Assembly (NCBI GenBank): GCA_964574215.1
Contig: CAZNLR010000010.1
Coordinates: 44,376-108,375, forward strand
Origin: GCA-2725625 sp964574215
Lineage (GTDB): Bacteria; Pseudomonadota; Alphaproteobacteria; Rhodospirillales; UBA2165
Length of the DNA: 64,000 nt
Direction of reading: 5' to 3'
The notes beneath the pieces were generated by a model. That model was not told the origin of the DNA. It saw only the letters and a program-made list of their open reading frames with translations, and did not search any database. This document shows positions 41,872 to 51,321 of the stretch, piece by piece (the first letter of the stretch is position 1; the number at the start of each line of letters is the position of its first letter). Made by a program: the position numbers and the translations under genes.

Positions 41872-42407
41872 ACAGGATCGATCCCAACAGAAAACAATCG
41901 GGCCTGGATGAGATGGACCGGGAGATTGTCGCCGCGACCCAGTCGGGCTTGCCTCTCTGCGAGGAGCCGTATGAAGACATTGCCATGCAAATCGGCATTT
42001 CTGCTCAAGATGTGATGGACCGCATGCGGCGCATGCAGGATGACGGCATCATCCGGAGAATCGGCGTGGTGCCCAACCACTATGAACTGGGATTCAGTGC
42101 CAATGGCATGTCGGTCTGGAATGTTCCTGACGATCAAATCACCCGCCTGGGCAATGAAATCGGCGGCTTGGAGTTTGTCACCCATTGTTATCAGCGGCCC
42201 CGCCACCTGCCGGACTGGCCCTACAATCTGTTTGCCATGGTTCACGGCCGGGACCGCGATGAGGTAGAGGAAAAGGTCGGAACCATTGCTGGTCTTCTGG
42301 GCGAATCGGACCAGGGACACGAAATCGTTTACAGCACGCGTATCCTTAAAAAGACCGGATTGCGTATTTCCCCAAAGAGTATTCTCTCTGGGGACAAAAG
42401 TGATTAG
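41868..42407 (+). CDS. nirH: Heme d1 biosynthesis siroheme decarboxylase subunit NirH-like
   Basis: A 179-residue long-class member with RRIGVVPNHYELGFSANGM and QRPRHLPDWPYNLFAMVHGR. With the three genes before it, it completes a D-L-G-H set, all translationally linked. The ATG at 41,868 overlaps the nirG stop, and the open frame further upstream is inside nirG. The C-terminal tail after residue 160 is basic. Confidence 0.85.
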   Translation: MNRIDPNRKQSGLDEMDREIVAATQSGLPLCEEPYEDIAMQIGISAQDVMDRMRRMQDDGIIRRIGVVPNHYELGFSANGMSVWNVPDDQITRLGNEIGGLEFVTHCYQRPRHLPDWPYNLFAMVHGRDRDEVEEKVGTIAGLLGESDQGHEIVYSTRILKKTGLRISPKSILSGDKSD

Positions 42408-42418
42408 AGTAGCGGGCG

Positions 42419-43579
42419 ATGTTCCGTCTTAGCCAATTTATGCACGAGTTGATCGAGCCGACACCGGTGCGTCATGCCAAGCCACCGGGACCGGTGGTGA
42501 TCTGGAATTTGATTCGGCGCTGCAATCTCAATTGCAAACACTGTTATTCCCTATCGGCGGATGTGGAATTTCCCGGTGAATTGTCCACCGGCGAAATCTG
42601 CACCGTGATGGACGACCTCAAAGCATTTAAGGTGCCGGTGCTGATTCTCTCAGGGGGTGAGCCGCTTCTAAGGCCCGATATTTTCGACATCTCCGCCCGC
42701 GCCAAGGAGATGGGATTCTATGTCGGCCTGTCGTCCAATGGAGCGCTGATCGATCAGGCCGCCGCCGACAAGATTGGCGGGATCGGCTACAATTATGTCG
42801 GGGTCAGTCTGGACGGTATCGGCGATGTGCATGATCAGTTTCGCCGGGTCGACGGTGCCTTCGACGCTTCCATGAACGGTATCCGTTTGTTGAAGGAACT
42901 GGGCGTCAAGGTGGGCATCCGCTTCACCATGACCGAAAACAACGTGGAATCCCTGATCGGTCTGATGGATCTGCTGGACCGGGAGGAGATCGATAAGTTC
43001 TATCTGTCCCATCTGGTTTATGCCGGGCGGGGCAACCGCTACCGGGAAGACGACGCCGTCCACCGCACCACGCGGGACGCCATGGACATGATCTTCGAGC
43101 GCTGCTGGGACTATGTGGAGCGGGGCGTCGAAAAGGAATTCGTCACCGGTAATAACGATGCCGACGGCGCCTATTTCCTGTTTTGGGTAAGGAAACATTT
43201 CCCGGACAAAGAGGACCACATCCGCGCCAAGCTGAACGCCTGGGGCGGCAATTCCTCCGGCGTCAACGTGGCCAACATCGACAATTTGGGCAATGTTCAC
43301 CCCGATACCATGTGGTGGCACTACAATCTGGGCAACGTCAAGGAACGGCCCTTTTCCGAGATCTGGCAGGATACCTCCGATCCCATCATGGCCGGGCTCA
43401 AGGCCAACCCCCGGAAAATTACGGGACGGTGCGGCGGCTGTGACTATTTCAACATTTGCGGCGGTAATACCCGGGTTCGCGCCCTGCAACTGTCCGACGA
43501 TCCCTGGGCCGAGGACCCCGCCTGCTACCTGAGCAACGCCGAAATAGGCTTCAAAGACCAAATAGCAGCCGCCGAGTAA
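42419..43579 (+). CDS. nirJ: Radical SAM heme d1 biosynthesis protein NirJ
   Basis: A 386-residue radical SAM enzyme. The cluster-binding cysteines are Cys35, Cys39 and Cys42 (CNLNCKHC), SAM is bound near ILSGGEPLLR, and a C-terminal twitch/SPASM-like cysteine set includes CGGCDYFNICGGN and DPACYLS. NirJ installs the d1 oxo groups by removing two propionate side chains. It is the last gene of the d1 operon, 12 nt after nirH, and shares its stop with the SMP-30 gene start. Confidence 0.93.
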   Translation: MFRLSQFMHELIEPTPVRHAKPPGPVVIWNLIRRCNLNCKHCYSLSADVEFPGELSTGEICTVMDDLKAFKVPVLILSGGEPLLRPDIFDISARAKEMGFYVGLSSNGALIDQAAADKIGGIGYNYVGVSLDGIGDVHDQFRRVDGAFDASMNGIRLLKELGVKVGIRFTMTENNVESLIGLMDLLDREEIDKFYLSHLVYAGRGNRYREDDAVHRTTRDAMDMIFERCWDYVERGVEKEFVTGNNDADGAYFLFWVRKHFPDKEDHIRAKLNAWGGNSSGVNVANIDNLGNVHPDTMWWHYNLGNVKERPFSEIWQDTSDPIMAGLKANPRKITGRCGGCDYFNICGGNTRVRALQLSDDPWAEDPACYLSNAEIGFKDQIAAAE

Positions 43580-44469
43580 TGACCCAACCGAAAATCGAAA
43601 TGGTGCTGGATAGCCGGTCGGAAACGGGCGAGGGTGCGGTCTGGTCCGTTGCCGAGCAAGTACTGTATTGGGTGGATATTCCTAAAGGCCATTTGAACCG
43701 ATTTGATCCGTCTTCCGGCGAAAACAAAATCTATCAAATGCCGACACCGGTCGGTTGTCTGGCGCTGACCGAAAGTAACGGTGTTGTGGTCGCTCTGACC
43801 AATGGTTTTCACTATTTTGATTTCGAAGATGAGTCGCTGACTTTAATCAACAACCCAAAGGCGGATGAACCCGAAAATCGTTTCAACGATGGCACGACCG
43901 ATCCCAAGGGACGTTTTTATGCTGGCACCATGCCGTTGTCAGGCAAAAGCGAGGAACCCATGGGCTCGCTGTTCGTCCTTGATTTGGACGGCTCGGCCAG
44001 GCGGCTGGAACGGGGCCTCTGGATTCAAAACGGCTTGGCTTTCAGCCCCGACGGTAAAACCATGTATCTGGCGGACACCAATTTGAACGAAGGCGTGGTC
44101 TGGGCTTATGATTACGATCCTGACAGTGGTGAGATGGGTAACAAGCGAGTGTTTTTTGAGACTCTTGATATGGACGGCAAACCGGATGGCGGCACCATTG
44201 ACGCCGACGGCTGCTACTGGACAGCGGCGGTGCGGGGCGGAGAACTGATCCGCCTGACGCCCACGGGCAAGATCGACCAACGCATCAAACTACCCATCGA
44301 AATGCCCACCAAGATCGCCTTCGGCGGCCCCAATCTGGATATCATGTATGTGACGTCTATTGGCACGGCAGAGCCCGATCCCGACCAGCCTCACGCCGGC
44401 AGCCTGTTCGCCGTCGAAGCCGGATACCAGGGCTTGCGCTCCATTCCTTATTGCGGACCGTTGAAGTAA
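43579..44469 (+). CDS. SMP-30/gluconolactonase/LRE family protein
   Basis: A 296-residue six-bladed propeller hydrolase. The metal-site pattern is seen in ETGEGAVWSV near residue 17, ENRFNDGTTDPKGRF near 97, QNGLAFSPDG near 151 and KPDGGTIDADG near 199, which supply the Glu, Asn and Asp ligands. Members open sugar lactones or related esters. The start codon overlaps the nirJ stop, so it is transcribed at the end of the d1 operon, but no role in d1 synthesis is known. Confidence 0.85.
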   Translation: MTQPKIEMVLDSRSETGEGAVWSVAEQVLYWVDIPKGHLNRFDPSSGENKIYQMPTPVGCLALTESNGVVVALTNGFHYFDFEDESLTLINNPKADEPENRFNDGTTDPKGRFYAGTMPLSGKSEEPMGSLFVLDLDGSARRLERGLWIQNGLAFSPDGKTMYLADTNLNEGVVWAYDYDPDSGEMGNKRVFFETLDMDGKPDGGTIDADGCYWTAAVRGGELIRLTPTGKIDQRIKLPIEMPTKIAFGGPNLDIMYVTSIGTAEPDPDQPHAGSLFAVEAGYQGLRSIPYCGPLK

Positions 44470-44475
44470 TTTTAG

Positions 44476-45660
44476 TTAAATTACCCCACTCTGTCGAAAC
44501 CCTTCAATCTCATCCTCACCAAACCCAAACTCCGCCAATATCTCATCCGTATGCTCACCGAACTCCGGGCTGGGGCGGGCGAGGGTGCTGGGGGTGCCCG
44601 TGAGATGGATGGGCTGACCGACAATTTCAGTGGAGCCCAGGATGTCGGACTCGACGGCTTGGGCTACGCCCAAATGCTTTACCTGGGCGTCTTCGAAAAC
44701 CTGGTCCATCTGATAGATCGGGCCGCAGGGAACCCCCGCCTGGTTCAAGTGATCGACCCATTCCGCGGTGGTGCGGGTGACGGTGGTTTTCTCGATCTCC
44801 GCCAGCAGGGCGTCGCGGTTTTTGCGGCGGTCGGGCAGGGTGGCGTAGTCGGCATGGTGTTCAATTTCCTCTAGGCCCAATGCCGTGCAGAACCGGTTCC
44901 ACATGGTGGGCATGGGGGCGATGTTGACGTGGCCGTCCTTGGTCTTGAAAGTGCCCATGGGCACATTGGTGGGGTGGTTGTTGCCCGCCTGGCCGGGGAC
45001 GTCCCGGTCCACCAGCCAGCGGGCGGCCTGGAAATCCATCAGGAAAATCTGGGCCTCCAGCAGAGACGTGTGCAGCCATTGCCCCTGGCCGGTTTTTTCC
45101 CGCACCAACAAGGCCGTGGTAATGCCGCTGGCTGCCAGCAGACCCGCCGTCAGATCGGATATGGCCGTGCCCGAGCGCACCGGGCCGCCGCCGGGCAAGC
45201 CGGTCACCGACATATGGCCGCCCATGCCCTGGGCGATTTGGTCCAGGCCGGGCCGGTTGGCATAGGGACCATCCTGGCCGAAACCGGAAATGCTGGCGTA
45301 AATGATGCCTGGGTTGACTGCTTTTATGGACTCGTAATCGATGCCGAGCCGGCGTTTGACGTCGGGCCGGTAGTTTTCGATCACCACGTCGGCTTTTTCG
45401 GCCAGGCGCAGGAAGATTTTTAACCCGTCCGGCGACTTGAGGTTGAGAGTCATCCCCCGTTTATTGCGGTGCAGGTTCTGAAAGTCAGGACCATGGCGTT
45501 CGCCGAGATCACCACCCGCATTGTCACCCGCCATTTCGATCTTGATCACATCGGCACCGAAATCGGCCAGCTGGCGTGCCGCCGTCGGCCCGGCGCGGGC
45601 GCGGGTCAGGTCCAGAACCAGAATATCTTTCAATGCTTGGGAGGCCGGTTCATGGGGCAT
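44476..45660 (-). CDS. Family III CoA-transferase (CaiB/BaiF type)
   Basis: A 394-residue type III CoA-transferase. Visible features are LDLTRARAGPTAARQLADFG near the start, VIKIE, NRNKRG, the catalytic Asp in GLDQIAQGM near residue 160, and GTFKTKDGHVNIA in the small domain. It moves CoA between a donor thioester and a carboxylic acid. The frame is open further upstream to 45,840, but that part overlaps the AsnC gene; the ATG at 45,660 gives the family start and stands 5 nt from the regulator stop. It may belong with the aromatic amino acid module, making CoA esters of aryl acids. Confidence 0.88.
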   Translation of the reverse strand: MPHEPASQALKDILVLDLTRARAGPTAARQLADFGADVIKIEMAGDNAGGDLGERHGPDFQNLHRNKRGMTLNLKSPDGLKIFLRLAEKADVVIENYRPDVKRRLGIDYESIKAVNPGIIYASISGFGQDGPYANRPGLDQIAQGMGGHMSVTGLPGGGPVRSGTAISDLTAGLLAASGITTALLVREKTGQGQWLHTSLLEAQIFLMDFQAARWLVDRDVPGQAGNNHPTNVPMGTFKTKDGHVNIAPMPTMWNRFCTALGLEEIEHHADYATLPDRRKNRDALLAEIEKTTVTRTTAEWVDHLNQAGVPCGPIYQMDQVFEDAQVKHLGVAQAVESDILGSTEIVGQPIHLTGTPSTLARPSPEFGEHTDEILAEFGFGEDEIEGFRQSGVI

Positions 45661-45665
45661 ATCGC

Positions 45666-46121
45666 TTAACCCAAATTCGCCATGGCGCTTTGTTTGATGG
45701 TTTTGAGGGCGAAACTGGTTCGCATGCCTTCCACCCCCGGTAAATGGATGAGCTCCTGGCGCAGAAAATGGTCGAAAGCTTGAATGTCGGCCACCATGAC
45801 ATGGAGCAGAAAATCCTGCTCGCCGGCCAAGGCGTGACATTCGACCACTTCATCCCGGTCGATAATGGCGGCTTCGAACTCGTCCGATTTATGGAGATCG
45901 AGGGAGACATGAATAAAGGCGTTGAATTCCAGCCCCATGGCGGCCGGATCCAGCAAAGCCGAATAGCCCTTGATAATGCCCCGGTCTTCCAAATGCCGCA
46001 CACGCCGCCAACATTGGGCGGCGGAATAACCCACCCGGTCGGCCAATTCGGCGAAAGACAGACGGCCGTCCTTCTGCAACTCCTTCAGAATTTTAATTTC
46101 GCGGTCGTCGAGGGTAGGCAT
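45666..46121 (-). CDS. Lrp/AsnC family transcriptional regulator
   Basis: A 151-residue regulator. The helix-turn-helix is LSFAELADRVGYSAAQCWRR near residue 25, followed by the effector-binding RAM domain (about residues 65-145). The ATG at 46,121 gives the family start MPTLDDREIKIL. It is divergent from the indolepyruvate oxidoreductase gene, and such regulators often control amino acid metabolism of the neighbouring operon, here perhaps in response to an aromatic amino acid. Confidence 0.92.
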   Translation of the reverse strand: MPTLDDREIKILKELQKDGRLSFAELADRVGYSAAQCWRRVRHLEDRGIIKGYSALLDPAAMGLEFNAFIHVSLDLHKSDEFEAAIIDRDEVVECHALAGEQDFLLHVMVADIQAFDHFLRQELIHLPGVEGMRTSFALKTIKQSAMANLG

Positions 46122-46174
46122 GAAACAAATAACCATTATTTATTAAATTATGAAATATTTATTTCTAATTTATA

Positions 46175-46242
46175 GCAATTTTCGACGTAATTGCAATGAT
46201 TTTGCGGAGATTTCGATGTATCATTCAAACAATAAAAATTGC
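46175..46242. promoter_or_regulatory. GCAATTTT/AAAATTGC inverted boxes between AsnC gene and iorA-like gene
   Basis: GCAATTTT at 46,175-46,182 faces AAAATTGC at 46,235-46,242, in an AT-rich divergent intergenic region. Widely spaced inverted sites would suit an octameric Lrp/AsnC protein. Weak by itself. Confidence 0.25.
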
Positions 46243-46275
46243 CGAAAATGAAGCGGCTGATTAACATGTTACACC

Positions 46276-49200
46276 ATGGCAGGGTTTATGGACGCTACTC
46301 CAATTACATTGGACGACCGCTATAAGATTGCGAAAGGCCGGGTCTTCCTGACCGGCGTGCAGGCTTTGACGCGCCTGCCCATCATTCAAGCCCAACGGGA
46401 CAAGGCGGCCGGATTGAACACCGGCGGATTTATTTCCGGCTACCGGGGTTCGCCCCTGGGCGGCTATGACGGGGAACTTTGGAAAGCGCAACGGCATTTG
46501 GATGAGCATGGCGTTGTATTCCAGCCCGCCATCAACGAAGAATTGGCGGCCACTGCCATTATCGGCACCCAACAGGTGAATTCCTATCCCGATGCCGCCG
46601 TCGACGGTGTCTTCGGCATTTGGTACGGCAAAGGGCCGGGTTCGGACCGGGCCAGCGACGCCATGAAGCACGCCCACTCCATCGGCACGACCCCCAACGG
46701 CGGGGTGCTGGTGGTGGTCGGCGATGACCCGGGCGCGGTGTCGTCGGCCGTGGCCCACCAGTGCGAGCAATTGTTGTCGTCCTGGCTGATGCCCATTCTA
46801 TATCCGGCCAGTGTCCACGAATATATCGAGTACGGTCTGTTGGGCTTCGCCATGTCCCGTTATGCCGGCTGTTATGTGGGCTTCAAGGCCGTTTCGGAAA
46901 CCGTGGAGAGCGCGGCATCGGTGAGCGTCGACCCCAATCAGCCGGAGATCGTTATCCCCGCCAATTTCGAATTGCCGCCCGACGGCGTCCATGTGCGCTG
47001 GCCCGATCCCCAATTGGTTCAGGAAGCCAGGCTGCACAATGTGAAACTGCCGGCGGTCAAGGCGTTCGCCAAGGCTAACAAGATCGACCGCGTGGTCATG
47101 GGCGGAAAAAACGCCAAGATCGGTATCGTGTCCGCCGGTAAGGCCTATCTCGATCTAATGCAGGCCCTGGCCGAACTGGGTATCGACGAGGCGCGGGCAG
47201 AGGAACTGGGCATCAAGGTCTACAAGGTCGGTCTGGTCTGGCCCATGGAGCCGAACGGTCTTGAGGATTTCGCCGAAGGCTTGGATGAAATCCTGGTGGT
47301 CGAAGAAAAACGCGCCTTTATGGAAACCCAGATCAAGGAATTCTTTTATAACCGTCCGGTGAACCAGCGTCCCCGCATCATCGGCAAGACCGATGAAAAC
47401 GGCGCGTCCTTGCTGGCGACCCACGGTGAAACCGACCCCAGCTCAATCGCCCGGGTGCTGATGAAACGGCTGCCCGAAGCGGCACGGGACGATATCATGC
47501 GCACCCGGCTGGAATTCATCGACCGGGTCGAGAAACAGGCCGCCAATCCGCCCCTTGCCGTCCGCCCGCCTTTTTTCTGTTCCGGCTGTCCCCACAACCG
47601 GTCCACCGTGGTGCCGGAAGGCAGCCGCGCCTATGCGGGAACCGGATGCCATTTGATGGCGGGCTTTATGAACCGTAAGACCGATCTCTTTATTCAGATG
47701 GGCGGCGAAGGCGTGCCCTGGATGGGGCAGGCGCCATTCTGCAAATCCGACCATATTTTCCAGAATCTCGGCGACGGCACCTATGTGCATTCGGGCTCCC
47801 TGGCCATCCGCCAATCCATCGCTGCGGGTGTTAATATCACCTACAAAATTCTCTATAACGACGCCGTGGCCATGACCGGCGGCCAGCCTTTCGAGGGCGG
47901 TGTCACCGTTCCCCAGATCACTCAACAGGTTTATCACGAGGGGGTTCGGCGCATCGCCGTGCTGACCGATGAGCCCGATAAATATCCAATTGGCGTTAAT
48001 TTTGCGCCCGGCGTGACGGTCCACCACCGGGATGAACTGGACGCCATTCAACAGGATTTCCGCCAGATCAAAGGCGTCACCGTCATCGTCTATGACCAGG
48101 TCTGCGCCACCGAAAAACGCCGCCGCCGGCGGCGCGGGAGATTCCCCGAGGCCGATGCAAAAATCTATATCAACTCCGCCGTCTGCGAGGGCTGCGGCGA
48201 TTGTTCGGTGCAGTCCAACTGTATCTCGGTCAGCCCCCTGGAAACGCCGCTGGGCCGCAAGCGGGTGGTGGACCAGTCCTCGTGCAATCAGGACTTCAGC
48301 TGCCTCAACGGTTTCTGTCCGTCTTTCGTCAGCCTCAAGGGCGCCACGCTCAAAAAGAAAAATCCTGTTCAGTCCGATGCCGCCGATCCGATCCTGGATC
48401 TGCCGGTACCCAGCCGTCGTCAGATCAATCGCAGCTACGGCATTGTCGTCGCCGGTGTAGGCGGTACGGGCGTGGTGACCATTGGCCAGATCATCGGCAT
48501 GGCGGCCCATATCGACGGGCTCGGCTGTTCATTGTTGGATTTCACCGGACTGGCCCAGAAGGGCGGCGGTGTTCTGACCCACATTCAAATTTCCGAGGAG
48601 CCCGACGAGAATTTGGTGGTCAGGCTGCCGGTGGGGAGCGCCGATCTGATGATCGCAGGAGATATGGTTATCGGCGGCGGCGCTGAAGCGCTTTCGAAGT
48701 TGAGCGCCAATTCATTGGCCGTGGTCAATTCCAAGGTGCAAGCAACCGCCACCAGTGTCATGGCGCCCGACAGCGTTATCGATGAAGAAGCCTTACGCGC
48801 CGCCATAGCCGACGCAGTGGGCGACGGCGAAGCGAATTTCTTTAACGCCGCCGCCATTGCCGAAGCCCTTACCGGCGACAGCGTCACCGCCAATATCTTC
48901 CTGGTCGGCTACGCTTTCCAAAAGGGTGCCATCCCGGTGAGCTTGAACGCATTGTTGCAGGCCATCGAACTCAACGGCGTCGCCGTGGAGGCCAATACGC
49001 GGTGTTTCAATTGGGGCCGTCAGGCGGCTGCCGACCCTGATACACTTGTTTCCGTGGTCGGCGAGCTGGATGGCGAGGCGAAGCCTTTCAAGGAATCGCT
49101 GGATGATGTGATCAATCGGCGGAGCCAATATCTGACCGATTACCAGAACAGCGCCTACGCCGACCGATACCGGCAACTCGTGGGACGGGTCGCCGATGCC

Positions 49201-49773
49201 GCGGAAAATGTGCTTCCAGGCGACACCAGACTGACCGAAGCCGTCGCCCGTGTTTATTTTCGCTTGATGGCGATCAAGGACGAATATGAAGTCGCCCGCT
49301 TATTTACTGACGGTAACTTTGAAAAAGAACTAAAAGAGCGCTTCGAAGGGGATTTCACCGTCAACTTCCACATGGCGCCGCCGGCATTCAGCTGGCTCAA
49401 CAAGGGAGGCGCTTCAGACGGTTCAAGACCGGGCAAGAAAATCTATGGTCCCTGGATGTGGACAGCGATGAAACTGCTTGCCAGGTACAAGCATCTGAGG
49501 GGTACGGCGCTCGATATATTCGGCCGCACCGATGAGCGCCGCAGGGAACGTCAATTGATTGCCGACTATGAAACTGCCATCGAACAATTAATCGCCGGTT
49601 TGGATAAAAACACTTATGAACAGGCGGTGGAAATTGCTACCATCTTTGAAACGGTCCGCGGCTATGGGCCGGTAAAGGAAAAATCCATCACCGAGGCTAG
49701 GGAGAAACATGACAATTTATTAAACGCTTATGTTGCTGAAAATTCGCGGCAAGACCGCTTTGCGGCCGAATAA
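46276..49773 (+). CDS. Fused indolepyruvate ferredoxin oxidoreductase (alpha/beta)
   Basis: A 1165-residue 2-oxoacid ferredoxin oxidoreductase of the aerobic-proteobacterial fused type. The N-terminal part binds the pyrimidine of TPP (GFISGYRGSPLGGYD near residue 55), a TPP domain holds GDGTYVHSGSLA near 500, a ferredoxin part near 636-690 has CEGCGDCSVQSNC and CNQDFSCLNGFCP, and a gamma domain from about 720 begins VVAGVGGTGVVTIGQI. A C-terminal domain of about 200 residues ends the protein. It oxidatively decarboxylates aryl-pyruvates (such as indolepyruvate) to aryl-acetyl-CoA with electrons to ferredoxin. The next genes, TrpB2, an aminotransferase and an NSS symporter, support an aromatic substrate. 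Confidence 0.92.
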   Translation: MAGFMDATPITLDDRYKIAKGRVFLTGVQALTRLPIIQAQRDKAAGLNTGGFISGYRGSPLGGYDGELWKAQRHLDEHGVVFQPAINEELAATAIIGTQQVNSYPDAAVDGVFGIWYGKGPGSDRASDAMKHAHSIGTTPNGGVLVVVGDDPGAVSSAVAHQCEQLLSSWLMPILYPASVHEYIEYGLLGFAMSRYAGCYVGFKAVSETVESAASVSVDPNQPEIVIPANFELPPDGVHVRWPDPQLVQEARLHNVKLPAVKAFAKANKIDRVVMGGKNAKIGIVSAGKAYLDLMQALAELGIDEARAEELGIKVYKVGLVWPMEPNGLEDFAEGLDEILVVEEKRAFMETQIKEFFYNRPVNQRPRIIGKTDENGASLLATHGETDPSSIARVLMKRLPEAARDDIMRTRLEFIDRVEKQAANPPLAVRPPFFCSGCPHNRSTVVPEGSRAYAGTGCHLMAGFMNRKTDLFIQMGGEGVPWMGQAPFCKSDHIFQNLGDGTYVHSGSLAIRQSIAAGVNITYKILYNDAVAMTGGQPFEGGVTVPQITQQVYHEGVRRIAVLTDEPDKYPIGVNFAPGVTVHHRDELDAIQQDFRQIKGVTVIVYDQVCATEKRRRRRRGRFPEADAKIYINSAVCEGCGDCSVQSNCISVSPLETPLGRKRVVDQSSCNQDFSCLNGFCPSFVSLKGATLKKKNPVQSDAADPILDLPVPSRRQINRSYGIVVAGVGGTGVVTIGQIIGMAAHIDGLGCSLLDFTGLAQKGGGVLTHIQISEEPDENLVVRLPVGSADLMIAGDMVIGGGAEALSKLSANSLAVVNSKVQATATSVMAPDSVIDEEALRAAIADAVGDGEANFFNAAAIAEALTGDSVTANIFLVGYAFQKGAIPVSLNALLQAIELNGVAVEANTRCFNWGRQAAADPDTLVSVVGELDGEAKPFKESLDDVINRRSQYLTDYQNSAYADRYRQLVGRVADAAENVLPGDTRLTEAVARVYFRLMAIKDEYEVARLFTDGNFEKELKERFEGDFTVNFHMAPPAFSWLNKGGASDGSRPGKKIYGPWMWTAMKLLARYKHLRGTALDIFGRTDERRRERQLIADYETAIEQLIAGLDKNTYEQAVEIATIFETVRGYGPVKEKSITEAREKHDNLLNAYVAENSRQDRFAAE

Positions 49774-49851
49774 CGCCGCCAATATTAAAACCAACTAAAA
49801 AAGTTAACGACTGAATTTTTTAACAATCTATTGGAAGGCAAGGAGACGTAA

Positions 49852-51219
49852 ATGACTGATAGATATAAATACCTCTTAGAGGAAAAGCAGATACCAAAGT
49901 CATGGTATAACATCGCTGCGGATCTGCCGGAGCCCATGGCCCCGCCGCTGCACCCCGGAACCGGCGAACCGGTTGGTCCCGACGATCTGGCGCCCCTGTT
50001 CCCGATGGCCATCATCATGCAGGAAGTCAGCCAGGAGAAGGAAATCGAAATTCCGGAACCGGTGCGGGAAATATACAAATTGTGGCGGCCGAGCCCGCTG
50101 CATCGCGCCTTTCGCCTCGAGCAAGCTTTGGATACGCCGGCTAAGATTTATTACAAATATGAAGGTGTCAGCCCGGCCGGCAGCCACAAGCCCAACACGG
50201 CGGTTGCCCAGGCCTTTTACAACAAGGAAGAAGGTATCACCAAGCTTTCGACCGAAACCGGTGCCGGACAGTGGGGCTCCTCCCTCTCCTTCGCCGGCGC
50301 GTTCTTTGGTCTGGAAGTCGAGGTTTACATGGTGCGGGTCAGCTATGACCAGAAGCCCTACCGGCGCGCGCTGATGGAAACCTACGGCGGCACCTGTATT
50401 CCGAGCCCCAGCCCCCAAACCAATTCGGGCCGGGCTATTCTCGAGCAGGATCCGGATTCCCCGGGCAGCCTGGGTATCGCTATATCCGAAGCGGTAGAGG
50501 TCGCGGCCACCAACGACGATGTCAAATACGCGTTGGGCAGCGTGACCAACCATGTGCTGATGCATCAAACTGTGGTCGGCCAGGAATCGCTTCTCCAGTT
50601 CGAAATGGCGGATGACTATCCCGATATCGTCATCGGTTGTGCGGGCGGCGGCAGTAACTTTGCCGGCTTTACCTTCCCGTTCCTGGGTAAGAAACTGCGC
50701 GGTGAAAAAGACGTCAAGGCGATTGCGGTTGAACCGTCGGCCTGTCCGACCCTGACCCGTGGCAAATATGCCTACGACTTCGGTGATACCTTGAATTCGA
50801 CGCCGTTGTTCAAGATGCATACCCTGGGTTCCAGCTTCATCCCGCCGGGATTCCACGCCGGTGGCCTGCGTTACCACGGCATGGCGCCGCTGGTCAGCCA
50901 CCTGACGGACCTCGGCCACATTGATGCGGTCGCCGTTCATCAGACCCCGTGCTTCGAAGCCGGCGTACAGTTCGCCCGCGCCGAAGGCATCGTACCGGCG
51001 CCGGAATCGACCCACGCCGTACGCGTTGCCATCGACGAAGCTCTGAAGTGCAAGGAAGAAGGCACCTCTCGCACCATCGCCTTCAACCTGTCGGGTCACG
51101 GTCACTTCGACATGCAGGCGTATATGGACTACTTCGCCGGCACGTTGGAAGATAAGGACTACGACGAAGCCATGTTGTCGGACGCACTGGCCAAATTGCC
51201 GCCGGTCGCCGCCGAATAA
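49852..51219 (+). CDS. trpB: TrpB2-type tryptophan synthase beta chain-like PLP protein
   Basis: A 455-residue PLP enzyme of the TrpB2 group, longer than TrpB1 and without a TrpA partner here. The PLP lysine is Lys113 in GSHKPNTA; ETGAGQWGSSLS and GCAGGGSNFAG form the phosphate loops, and HAGGLRYHG is typical of TrpB2. TrpB2 condenses indole with serine or phosphoserine. Beside an indolepyruvate oxidoreductase it may salvage indole or act as a serine deaminase in this operon. AAGGAGA lies before the ATG, and a strong terminator follows. Confidence 0.93.
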   Translation: MTDRYKYLLEEKQIPKSWYNIAADLPEPMAPPLHPGTGEPVGPDDLAPLFPMAIIMQEVSQEKEIEIPEPVREIYKLWRPSPLHRAFRLEQALDTPAKIYYKYEGVSPAGSHKPNTAVAQAFYNKEEGITKLSTETGAGQWGSSLSFAGAFFGLEVEVYMVRVSYDQKPYRRALMETYGGTCIPSPSPQTNSGRAILEQDPDSPGSLGIAISEAVEVAATNDDVKYALGSVTNHVLMHQTVVGQESLLQFEMADDYPDIVIGCAGGGSNFAGFTFPFLGKKLRGEKDVKAIAVEPSACPTLTRGKYAYDFGDTLNSTPLFKMHTLGSSFIPPGFHAGGLRYHGMAPLVSHLTDLGHIDAVAVHQTPCFEAGVQFARAEGIVPAPESTHAVRVAIDEALKCKEEGTSRTIAFNLSGHGHFDMQAYMDYFAGTLEDKDYDEAMLSDALAKLPPVAAE

Positions 51220-51232
51220 GGCTGACAAAAAG

Positions 51233-51283
51233 GGGACGGTTTCCCCTCCTGAGATTTCTTGGGGGAGCCGTCTCTTCTTTTTT
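51233..51283 (+). terminator. Rho-independent terminator after trpB2, built from a GGGGACGG-type repeat
   Basis: Arms 51,233-51,246 and 51,261-51,274 can pair over 14 positions including G-U pairs, followed by TTCTTTTTT. The left arm begins AAAAAGGGGACGG, the same core as at 3,899 and near 21,760, so a REP-like unit appears to serve as terminator. Confidence 0.8.
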
Positions 51284-51321
51284 CCGATCAAGCATTCAGA
51301 CAGTACCTGGGGAGGGTTGTT

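Noticed and set aside
45661..45840. Upstream extension of the CoA-transferase gene
   Set aside because: It lies within the AsnC gene and adds a Gly/His/Arg-rich tail; the ATG at 45,660 gives the usual family length.
49900..51291. 463-codon minus-strand open frame opposite trpB2
   Set aside because: Arg/Gly-rich translation without motifs, fully antisense to TrpB2, whose PLP lysine and phosphate loops are clear.
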